The notes below the pieces were generated by a model, which made no database searches, was not told where the DNA came from, and was given only the letters and a program-made list of their open reading frames with translations. From contig CM049319.1 in the NCBI GenBank assembly GCA_026874595.1, forward strand, positions 4,368,601 to 4,432,600: DNA of 64,000 bases, read 5' to 3'. The position numbers and the translations under genes are program-made. The stretch's first letter is position 1, and the number at the start of each line of letters is the position of its first letter. Shown here piece by piece: positions 15,301 to 27,300 of the stretch. Source of the DNA: Sipunculus nudus (lineage: Eukaryota; Annelida; Sipuncula; Golfingiida; Sipunculidae).

Positions 15301-18300
15301 CTACATTTGTGTAAAAAATTTTTCCGGATCGGTCAAACGGTTCCCGAGATATAAGGGTTTATGTGTGGAGCGTTAACGTGAATGTAGGTGGCGCCACCTG
15401 TCATAAAATCGAGAGAGCTATCTAGGATGTATACACATGCCGAATTTTATGTGAATTAGTCAAACCACTGCAGAGATATGAGTGATTTTATCCCCAGGCA
15501 GATGAACAGATGGACACTGTGCAAAAATGGTTGCAGGTGGCGCCACCTTTTGTTGTGTATGTTATAAAGCTATCCCAGGGCTACATTTGTGTAAAATTTT
15601 TTTCCGGATCGGTCAAACGGTTCCCGAGATATATGGGTTTATGTGTGGAAACAGACGCACAAACGGACGCTGGGCAGAGACGAAAGGTCAGAGGTCAAGG
15701 TCACTTGGTTAGGCACCATTTCACATGTGACCCGATAATTTGTGTAAGTTTCGGAAAAATCTGTCCAGTAGTCTCAGAGTAGTTCTCCGGAAACGAACGC
15801 CGCGGCGGCGGCGGCGGCGGAACCCGGTCAAAAACATAGTATCCGCAAAACTTCGTTTTGGCGGATACAAATATCAAGTGGTTCAAAAGTTGTAGTTTTA
15901 AAAAATAATTTCTATCCTGGCTGATTTGACCTTGAAGATCCAGGTCAAGGTCACCAGTTTTTGAGCTCTTCAAGGGACCTGATTAAAACATTTTGTGTTT
16001 CTAATTTGAGGAAATATATATAAGCTACTTCTAAAGTTATTGGGTTCACAAATAATTGTTTCGGCCTATTTGACCATGATATTGAAGGTCAGGTCACCAG
16101 TTTTCAGTCTCTTCAGAGATTCTGGTAAAAACAATTTAAATTTGAAATTTCATGAAAAAATGTTGAGTTGTTCAAAAGTTATGGCGTTCACAAGATATAA
16201 CACACCTGACGCCGCTGCCGACAGAAGACAGACCAAACACTATATGTCTCCCCCAATTGGAGGGAAGACATAAAAATAGATGGACCAGTACATACCATAG
16301 GTATAACATTATATAATAGTTACCATGGTAATGTATCATCCTAATAAAGCTTTCAACAATATTTGTTTTCACTATTTGGAAAAATAGTAATATTTTACCA
16401 AAATAAAGATGTGAGGGGATAGAATAAATCTATGTAGTTTATGAATAACATATTATCATCAATGATTATTGGTAAACTTTTAAGACATAAGTTAAAACTA
16501 ACTGATAATAAATAATGAAAATGTTACAGATAACAGTTTATACTGACCTTTCCCTTTGTTGTGATGAGGACAGCTTGTGGAAGAACGTTGTTAGCGTGGT
16601 TGTCTACCTTTTCCACCACATTAATTTCAGACATAGGCACTATCACAGTTACGAGGTCCCTCACCTGTAAATATACAAAGTAAATTATCACAGGAATGAG
16701 GTCCCTCATCTGTAAATACAGGTTAAAGCTATCACAGTAACAAGGTCGATCACCTGAAAATACAGGTAATAATCCTACTATCACATTAAAGAGGTCCCTT
16801 GATTTAAAATATAGGTAATACACATACTATTGTTTCCTGTGATTGGATCAACCACCAACATAAAACAGCTATGACAATCACATGCATCAATACAGTCAGA
16901 TGCTTCCAGTTTGACTCCTTTTATCTCCTATTATATTGGCATAAATGTTTGGCAGAGGCATTTGCACTCAAGTGAGTACTTATAAAAGACTTACCCGACT
17001 GGTGAAGCTGACAAAGTTATTAGAGATGTACAAGCGGCCCCAGATGTGCTGCTTATTGTATGGTGTCCATAATGTGCACTCCGCATCCCCGTCTAACTTC
17101 TCTGTCAGAGGAAGATTAAATGCAGCCCTAAAATGAATACATCATTTTTTAACAGAATCCTTATATGGAATCTGACATGATTGAATGAGCATCCTGAGTT
17201 GGTAAAGAAGATAAAGAATATCACAACTGGCACATCAGGTAAGTAAATTCCTTTGAAGTTATTAATTTGGCAAAATGTGGTGACCTGGCCACAACAGAGT
17301 ATACCCTTGCTTAGGTGAATGTATATTACTGGTAATACAGCATTAGTGAGGCATACTTTAAGGTTCAGCAAGAAAGTAAAGGTGGGTGTGAGGGGGCACA
17401 ACTGGCCATCTATAACAAAATCTTTAAAGTTAATAAAAACACTTAAAAAGCACAAATTGGCAGTATTGCTATTGGCAGTATTAATTTTATTCAAAGGAAC
17501 AGTCTGTGATATATTTACTCCAGGCTGGAGTGACACATTTACCTGTAAGCTTCACTTCTGGCCCTTGCATCCAAGTCTCTCTTGAGTGAAGATATTTTTC
17601 TTTTCTTCTTCCTTCTGGAAATCAAGAGGCACATGATGCAATCATAGTTTAACTCCTGATAACCATGAGGCACATAATGCAATCATAGTTTAACTCTTAA
17701 GAACCATGAGGCACATGATATTAATTGACTGGTTAAATGAAACAGAGACCCAGGGGTCTAATGTTCACTATTACTGTGCACAATGGCTGGTGATTAAGAA
17801 AGAAAAAAGTGAATGTGAAAATACCATTCATTCCTTTCCAAGTGGACACTGTCCTATTGCACAAAGTAGGTGGCGCAACCTGTCATATTTACAAGAAAAC
17901 TTTTCAAGATGCCAAAATTTTAGACCAATACTCCTGATATATGTGCAATTTTCACCCAAAGCAAATGTAAGCCATGTGAAAATGATTGCAGATGGCACCA
18001 TCAGTCTTGTTTACGAGATGGAGGTGTCAAAGATCTATGGACATGCACAATTTCAATCCAATACACTGAACAACCACTAAGAAGAATAGATGGCAAATGC
18101 AAAGATGGACACTAAGCGAAAAGTATTGTAAGTGGCGCCACCTGTCTGGTTTACAAGAAAACTTTTCAAGATGGATGCACATGCCAAATTTCAGACCAAT
18201 ACATTGCCACAGATGCCACAGAAAATAGATTGCAGATGGTACCACCAGTCAAGTACAAGTTCAAGGAGTCTAAGATCTATGGACATGCACAATTTCAAGC

Positions 18301-21300
18301 CAATACAGCAAATCGCTCCTCAGAAAAAGGCATTAATTTATTCTACAAAAACAAAATTGTAGGTGGCACCAACTGTCTGGTTAACGAGAAAACTTTCCAA
18401 GATGGATGGGAATGCCAAATATCAGACCACTGCCTTGAACCAGTTCTGAGATATGAACAATTTTCACCCAAAGAAAATGTACAGATGGGCGCCATGGGAA
18501 AACGATTGCAGATGGCACCACAATTGTGTATACACAACTTTTCAACTTGCTTTTGTTGGATAAAATATTACCTGTACAAATTATTAAATATGAGATTAAA
18601 CTCTTTAAATGGACTTATGGACTGAACATTTGATATCTTAACTTCAAAACTGGCCTGCTGTCTATTAGATGTCTATTAGATGAGAATGAAGATAACCATA
18701 TGATGAGAAATAGGATAAGACATGACAGGAACCTTGATTTAGACAGTTTATTCCTGATCACAGAAACAGTTCATCCCTGGTTTGTAAAACAAGCATCACA
18801 TTTAATATACTAGAACATTACTTCAATGAATTTTTTAACCAAATCATGAGCCTGAATATTGCCATAGAGAGATAAAATGAAACCTACTTTGTTTGACTGG
18901 GCAGGCTTTCATCCTCCTCAAATGTTTCTTCAGACATCAACCTGGAAACATAATTATTACTTATCACAAGCTGATACATTTCTCTCCACATTGTTATCTA
19001 GGTTTAAAATGACAAAATCTTGATGTGCAAAGCTGAAAGTATTGATATAAATCTTCCAAACTGTCAACACAATGTTTCACTTAATAATAGTTAACCTATT
19101 TAGTTTCTTTTTTATCAATGTGTGAGTTTTTCACTTATACACACATTTATACAGAATAAAATATACTCTTGATGTAAAAAAAAAAACTTGCCAATGAAAA
19201 TCATTTATTTAACACATATTCAGTGCTCCAGGCAAATGTTATATATGATAACAATGGGATGCTGAAGTCAGCTAAACTGTCATTCTGATACTGCTAGAAC
19301 AAAAAATTCCTTAAAATCAAATAATTTCTTGAAGGTTTTGATTGAACCCAATGACAGGATTGCATATTCAGTTTCTGCATGACATTAATGTCATTATTTT
19401 TAATTATGGTAGTTATAAATGTATCACTTACTGCCTCATAGCCATATTAGCCAGCTGTTCCATCAACTGAAATGTCTCCCCACTCCGCACCAACATGGAA
19501 AAGAAATGCTGGGGAGAAAACAAGAACACATTTTATACACAACATAAATATAAATACCATGATAATATAAATGATGATGATTATATAACTGATAAAATCT
19601 AAAGAGAAATTTATGATTGTATTATTATCTGTAATCGATTTTATTCTGTTAGATTTTGTGTGACATAGAGGAAGCATCCATTAATTCTTTCCTGTGCACT
19701 ACAAGATTTGATGACAGATAACAATTGAGCACTGGCATTTATCCTACAGTGTTTTTGTTTTCAGATAAGCGCCTTTATCTAAAAGAATTTAAACAAGTGA
19801 CCCATGGGTCATGACGCTCAGCTGCCAAGCATGACCTGCGACATCATGGGCTTCGCTTCACAACTAGTAAAATTGTTGCAGAACCTATATGCCAATTTTG
19901 TTTAAACTTTGTACATTGCCATAAATTCTTATCATATATGTCTGGTTAAAATTTAGTGAACTAGATATATCTTGGCACTGCAGGTGCCAGAGTATACCCA
20001 GACATAGTAGGCCCCCCCCCCCTTTAAGAATAGGCCCCCATTTTTAGCAGCATATACTGACACTTGGCAAGCAATTATTGTTTCTTCCATGTATCAATCC
20101 ACAATCTTTTTGAAGATGTTGGTCCTGTGACCTTGACCTTTGACCTCATGACCCAAAAATCAATTGGGGTCTTGCTTTTTCAATGGGACATATATAAGTC
20201 AAGTTTGAAATCTATACATCAATAAAAGCAGGAATTATCATCCAGAAACTAATTTTTGGACAGATGGCTCCTGTGGCCTTGACCTTTGACCTTGTGACCC
20301 CAAAATTGATATTGATCATCCACTTTTATATATAAATCAATAGAGGTCTAGATTTATTGATGGGCCATATATAAGTCAGGTTTGAAATCCATATATTAAT
20401 CCAAGCTTGCATTATCATCTCAGGAACCAATGTTTGGACAGATGGCTCCTGTGACTTTCACCTTTGACCTTGTGACCTCACAATTGACAGGCGTCTTCCT
20501 CTATTGGCAAGGGAACTGTATGTGCATGATGAAATGTCTGAGATGAAATGTTTGGCTGAAAATGCATCCAAATCTTTTTGAAGACGTGTCCTGTGACCTT
20601 GACCTTTGACCTCATGATCCCAAAATCAATTCGGGTCTTGCTTTTCCAATGGGACATATACAAGTCAAGTTTGAAATCTATACATCAATAAAAGCAGGCA
20701 TTATCATCCAGAAACTAATTTTTGGACAGATGGCTCCTGTGACCTTCACCTTTGACCTTGTGACCCCAAAATTGATAGAGGTCTTCCACTCTTGGCAGGT
20801 GATCTATATGTGCAAGATGAAATGTCTGATATGAATTGTTTGGCTGAAAATGCATCGACAATCTGTTTAAAGATGTGTCCTGTGACCTTGACCTTTGACC
20901 TCATGACCCCAAAATCAAATCGGGTCTTGCTTTTCCAATGGGTCATATATAAGTCAAGTTTGAAATCTATACATCAATAAAAGCAGGAATTATCATCCAG
21001 AAACTAATTTTTGGACAGATGGCTCCTGTGGCCTTGACCTTTGACCTTGTGACCCCAAAATTGATATTGATCATCCACTTTTATATATAAATCAATAGAG
21101 GTCTAGATTTATTGATGGGCCATATATAAGTCAGGTTTGAAATCCATATATTAATCCAAGCTTGCATTATCATCTCAGGAACTAATGTTTGGACAGATGG
21201 CTCCTGTGACTTTCACCTTTGACCTTGTGACCTCACAATTGACAGGCGTCTTCCTCTATTGGCAGGGGAACTGTATGTGCAGGATGAAATGTCTGAGATG

Positions 21301-24300
21301 AAATGTTTGGCTGAAAATGCATCCACATCTTTTTGAAGACGTGTCCTGTGACCTTGACCTTTGACCTCATGATCCCAAAATCAATTCGGGTCTTGCTTTT
21401 CCAATGGGACATATACAAGTCAAGTTTGAAATCTATACATCAATAAAAGCAGGCATTATCATCCAGAAACTAATTTTTGGACAGATGGCTCCTGTGACCT
21501 TCACCTTTGACCTTGTGACCCCAAAATTGATAGAGGTCTTCCACTCTTGGCAGGTGATCTATATGTGCAAGATGAAATGTCTGATATGAATTGTTTGGCT
21601 GAAAATGCATCCACAATCTGTTTAAAGATGTGTCCTGTGACCTTGACCTTTGACCTCATGACCCCAAAATCAAATCGGGTCTTGCTTTTCCAATGGGTCA
21701 TATACAAGTCAAGTTTGAAATCCATACATCAATAATAGCAGGAATTGTCATCCAGAAACTAATTTTTGGACAGATGGCTCCTGTGACCTTCACCTTTGAC
21801 CTTGTGACCTCAAAATTGATAGGGGTCTTCCTCTATTGGCAGATGAACTATATGTGCAAGATGAAAGGTCTGAGATGAAATGTTTGGCTGAAAATGCATC
21901 CACAGTATCTTGTAAGATGCAAGTTCAGTGACCTTGACCTTAGGACCCTAGAACCTATAGGGTTCTTACTTTAGTAGTGGGCCATACATAAGTCACAGTT
22001 GAAATCCATATGGCTATCAACACTGGAGATATCATAAGAGGTGTTTGATTTTCACCAAATATGGACACATCAAAGGTCAAGGCCACTCTCATGGTAAAGG
22101 TCATGACCCAAATGTAAACAGACCTCATCCCATAGCCAATCTCTCTACATGTGCATAATATGAAAGAAATCTGTCCATTAGTTTTTGACTTATAATGCTT
22201 ACAGTACTGTCAAGTGGCAATTATGGGGGTTAAATAGGCTTCGTCCCCTTACCTATATCTATACAAATGTAAAGTTTGAAAAAAATCAGTGAAATATTTT
22301 TTGAATTTTCCCACTCACAAGGTTTTTCTGCGGCGGCGGCGGGACCGTCGTGAAACCATAGTATCCCGACTTTGTCTGGGGATACAATGATGGTCTGAGA
22401 GAAAAAGTATGGTTGTTGAGCTATCAGGAACTAATCCCACAGCTTGCTCGATACCTGTCAGTCTCAAAAGGAATACCACACAGGCCACATTTAAGATCAA
22501 AATATAGCAAAAGATCAAGGAAATCCATGCAAGAATTATTGTGAAACGGGTGCTTCCATATTAATTTTTATTCAATACAAGTCAACTGTACTGAGCTTTC
22601 ATAAATGATGGTCATATTTATTAAGAAATCTTTGACCCAATGCAAGATAACATTAATATACATCCCACTGCATTCACTTTAATAGTTCTTGAGATAATAT
22701 GTTCTAAAGGAATTTAAAGATGGCTTCCTGGTGGCCATATTGGATTTCTGACAGGTAGGAAATTGAACAACAAACATCCTCTAAAAGGGACCAAACATCA
22801 TAAAAAAATCACAGAAACTGCCCTGGCAAAAGGATTTAAAAAATGGCTACCTGGCAGACATTATGGTTTTCTGACAAGTCTGACATTTGATATCACACAT
22901 CCTCCAATAAGACACTAAACTTGTAGCAATTGCTTCAAAGAATGTAACAGTTATGAATGTCCAAAACAATTCAAAAGGCATGATCAGGTTGGAGAGCTCT
23001 CATATCAGATTTATGAACATGCAAATGTAAAAAGTGCAAGTCCAATTTGTTTTAATTATCAGCTTGCTATTCAATGGGGTCAGCAGAGTAGGTAAACTGC
23101 AAAACCTAAAAGAAAAGAAATGCAGAAAGCATCACTAAGAGTCTTGTAATCAAATAAAGCCATCCTAAATCCAGGTTAAGACCCACATATTATCAGAACA
23201 AACACTTGCTGGTATATCTGATGATTTGTATAATAATATTCAGATATCCAGAAAACTAAGTTTATTGCTATAATTCCATGATATAAACTGCAAAATGTTC
23301 CCATCATTTTATAAATCAGTAGCTAAACCTTAACACTTAACTCTCATAGTCTTAATGCCTGGACAAAGCATTCCGGCAACAGTGTTTTTGTTATGCACTA
23401 ATGATATATCCTTATCACTCCATGAGCTGATACAAAAGGGAGTCATATAATACAAGTGTCACTGACAATTATAGGCCCATAGTGAGATGTACCAGTTGTG
23501 AGTGCCATGGTTATATATACAAGAAAACAAGAAAAATAGAGATGGTCTACAAAACAAGTTATTGTGAACATCCCTGACCTATGACCTTGGCCTTTTGCCT
23601 ACATATCAACTGGATTCTTTCTAAATGATGGGTAACTACTTACCACTTACATCTGGCCAGGTGTAATTACTTGGCAACCAATGAGTGAATAACTTAGACC
23701 TGCAACCTTTAACCTCCGACCTCAAAATCAATTAGTTATTTCTTCATGCAAAAAGACCCATAAATATGAAGTTTGAATCAAATTCAGTGATGCATAGATG
23801 TGGCATATGTGAAAGACTGAAGGTTTGGGTTGAACAGTTTCACTTAAAATATGTTCACAAGCATTTAGAACAATATTGTGACCTTGACCTTTGACCTTTT
23901 GAACTCAAGATCAATAGGCTTCTTCTCCTATTGGTAGGCAAGCCATATATGACAGATGGAAAGTATAGATTGAAAAGTTTGCCTTAAAATGACTCCACAC
24001 AAGAAAAGGGTGCTGTAAACTTGACCTTTGACCTCAAAATCAACAGGTCTTTTCCCCTGTTGGCAGAGAAGCGATATCAGTGCTGAAAGGTTTGGAATGA
24101 AAGGTCTAGCTTGAAATGTGTCCACAACCTTTTCAATGAAGTGGATCCTGTGACCCTGACCTTTGACCTTGTGACCTCAACATCTATAGGATTCTTCTCC
24201 CACTTATTAGGTGAGCTATATGTGAAAGATCAAAGATTTGGGATGAAAGGTTTGGCTTAAAATGCATCCTGAGGCTTTTCAAAGAAGTTGGTTCTGTGAC

Positions 24301-27300
24301 CTTGACCTTTGACCTTGTGACCTCAAAATAATTATGGTTCTTCCCCTGTTGGTAGGTGAGCTGTATGTGAAAGATGGAAGGTTTTGGATGAAAATTTTGG
24401 CTAAAAGAATTATTTCTGGGGGGTGCAAACACACCCCATAACTTCGAGAATATAGGTCGCAGTGACCTAATTTCAGGTTTGCAAGGAGATCTTTTTAGAA
24501 CCTCTAAGAGTGCATAGGGTTCATGGCCCTAGCCCCTACGGTTACGATTTGTGCCCTGCTAACGGACGGACGGCCGGCCGGACGGACAGACGGAAGGACG
24601 CCGGACAAAGACCCATCGCTATAGCCCAGCATGACTAAAAGTCAGCTGAGCTAAAAAAATTAACATGAATGTCTAAATCATTTCCCAAACAAACAGCTGA
24701 GACTCTTAAGAAGTTTTCAAATTAAAAAGAAATAAAATCCGCAATGGAATGATAAAGTTAAAATTACAGCTGACAAGATATTATATAAAATAAATCTTAA
24801 ATCAAGTATTTATTCAATTAAACAATATATCTGTAGGGGAAATGTTAAACAGCAGCATAATTCAATCTTTCATTTTTACTAAGACATTCACAGAATGTAG
24901 GGTTCCAAGTATTACCACAAGATGGCACTGACAGGCAACTGAAGCATTACTGTAAATAAGAGCTACAAGCTTACCTCAGCATCTCTTGTGGAGAGTTTTA
25001 TACTATCAGGAAGTAGCAAATTATTTCCTTGTTCTAAATGCTACAATATAAAATAACAAATATAGATAAGACCTCATCTACATTGTTTATTATACAAAAC
25101 AACCACATACATTAGTTTAGTATATACGTATATACCAGTAGTTGTACCGTAATGATAGGGGGATCATGTATTACCATTTGACACTTAAGACTTCCATCCA
25201 TCACACTATGATGTAACAATTGGGTTTCAGCAGGAACTTTTTAAAATTATACGATAATTCCTCCCAGATGGGAAGAAACACTGGCCATATCTAACGGCAT
25301 ATATGTCTGAAAGCAGATATTTATTTCTCTTATTTTTTAAATGATATGTCTATGACCTGTGTTGGGCTCTCTTTATTGAAAGAGTTACCAATATGATAAG
25401 ATCAATATATTATCATTAAACGTTCTGAATTTCATGTTTTAAATGCACAGGGCTAGGGCTATGGACTTAAATCATTAAAATCATTAAATGTAGGATATAT
25501 ATTAAATAAATCTCTCTAGTTCCATCAAGATTCCACTATTAGTGCTGACAGGGATTTTGCCATGGACCTTCAGCTCTAAATTATGTCACCTCAAATACAA
25601 GGCTACTTCCTTCACTAAGTGTACACAGTGACCTTTACTGACCGTGACATCCGTCCAGCGGATGATCAGCTTGGCCTCTCTCCCCATCAGGAATGAGTAA
25701 AAACAGATGTGGTTAATGCTCAGGTACATCCAGCCCTGGCGAGGGACACGATTCTTCCAGTAACTGCAGGAATAATCTGAAATACAGGCAGTAAATAATA
25801 TTAGGAAACTATCATAATGTGGTTAATGCTCAGGTACATCCAGCCCTGACGAGGAACGCGATTCTTCCAGTAACTACAGGAATAATCTGAAATACAGACA
25901 GTAAATAATATCAGGCAGCTATCATAATGTCATAAAGTGAACATCTACTTGAATTTGTAGGAGACCATGGAATACTCACTGGTCACCACAAACTGAACTG
26001 ATATTGTCAAATAATTTGGAATAATATTTATACTATTTAGCACTTATATTTTATATATAAACCCTAACCCTATATAAATATGTTATTTCGATATTACATG
26101 TTTCAATTTATCAAAAAAATGCAAGTACATAAAAAGTTCACAGGGTATTATATAACAGTACAAAAGGTTTCTATAAAGTTTCCACACTGACATTACACTA
26201 ATAATGGTAAGAGATTTCAACTCTAGGTTAGTTTTAATAGTAGATTTACAAATTGGGCTAAGAAGAGAATAATATTAGGATTTATTTATTTTATATTACA
26301 GAAAGTATAAAATATTCTTATAATATTATTACAATCATGTTATCATATTACTTGCTTGTAGAAATGGCTATTTGATATGATAATTTACCTATCTACAAGC
26401 AAATGATTATACTATTCGTCTCTTCTCATTAATAGTATAATGAGGTCTACTGGTGTGTAATAATTCAATTTTTATTTTCTGACAGACTCACAATTAACCA
26501 GCTTCTCCTCCTTTGGCATGTTGAATAATTTGTGGAATTTTCTTGATGCTCCCTTAAATTGTGCAGTGTCCACATCTGAAAGAAAACCATAAATGCCACA
26601 GGATTAACAGAGAAACAGAAGTTAAATAGATCAGCAGGACCTATCAGTGACATTTAATACATTTAACACATAGTACAGTGGAACCTGTCTGAAAGACCAC
26701 CTCTCCCACAAGACCACCTGTTTATTAAGACCACTTTTAAGTGAACCAAAAGCATTCACACTGGTTACAACTGACCTGTCAAATAAAACCTGTGAATTAA
26801 GAGCTGTATTAGCATTACAGTTTTCACTGTTTCTGATATTCTGCTAGCGTATCATCCAGGCAAAGCAATACTTCTTTCATTATATTTTACCATTTCCTTG
26901 CTGCTTGGCTCTGTTATCAACACAAAATTCAAAGGCTCAATTCAATCAATATATTATCAATATCTGATAGCCAATACTGGGTGATAATGATATAAACATT
27001 ACTCCCCAGTGTGAGCCCTGTTAAATATCATTTTGATTTTCAGTCATTTTTGACTTTCCATTGTTGGTTTTCACATATAGTAGTAATAGTACAGGTATGT
27101 GAACTCTATTAATGTCATTTTGGTTTTCAGCAATTTTTAACATTCTTTCTCATATCATAGTTAAAGTACTGGTAACTCTGACAAATGTGATTCATCAAAT
27201 TTATAGCCACCCATTATTACTGTAAAAGTCTTTACAGAAGTCGCATCCTTATTACAAGTCGCACCCTGACTTTAAGGATCCCTTTGGGGAAAAGCTGTTC

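Larger units (their letters stand above)
13512..16271 (-). mobile_element. Helitron-like element, family D, split by nested family B element
   Basis: Two halves, 13512-14125 and 15869-16271. They share a ~145-bp tandem unit at about 13601, 13747, 13893, 14038, then 15928 and 16072. Each unit contains a gaccttga...aaggtcaccag block. The right end is a hairpin, ATGTCTCCC...GGGAAGACAT, and ATGTCTCCCC recurs near the left end: the same end plan as families A-C. The interruption falls inside the fourth unit, so D is the older element. Left boundary is approximate. No protein. Lies between exon 13 and the micro-exon. Confidence 0.6.
19961..22385 (-). mobile_element. Helitron-like element, family C, copy 1
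   Basis: The minus-strand 3' end is a TGGCACY-TGC-GTGCCA hairpin, a short spacer, then CTAG followed by T. The 5' end starts GTATCCCC, folds on GGGATAC, and is followed by a CCG-repeat block, exactly as in copy 2 at 33797-35246. Interior is an array of ~145-bp units, partly duplicated as a 755-bp block. Non-autonomous. Confidence 0.8.
19794..24653 (-). mobile_element. Helitron-like element, family E, with nested family C element
   Basis: The left end has hairpin TGACCCATGGGTCA then GCTCAGCTG, like family A. The right end is AGCTCAG-type with ...AGTCAGCTGAGCTA to 24653, preceded by a GGACGG-rich stretch. The interior right part (23873-24436) has ~140-bp tandem units. A complete family C element (19961-22385) interrupts it. 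That the two ends belong to one element is inferred from matching end types; the middle (22386-23870) has no clear landmarks. Fills the intron between exons 9 and 8. Confidence 0.5.

Noticed and set aside
14236-15660. CRISPR-like regular repeats
   Set aside because: Units are 279-280 bp without short repeat/unique spacer alternation, and the genome is eukaryotic.
14231-15973. Frames across the 280-bp repeats and the (CGG)n run
   Set aside because: They repeat with the array and end in CGG-encoded homopolymers; not proteins.
20478-21878. Series of overlapping ~61-residue frames containing a TFDLVTPK-type phrase, also at 34044-34518
   Set aside because: They follow the ~145-bp DNA repeat, occur in several frames and both strands, and lack any domain; by-products of the tandem array.
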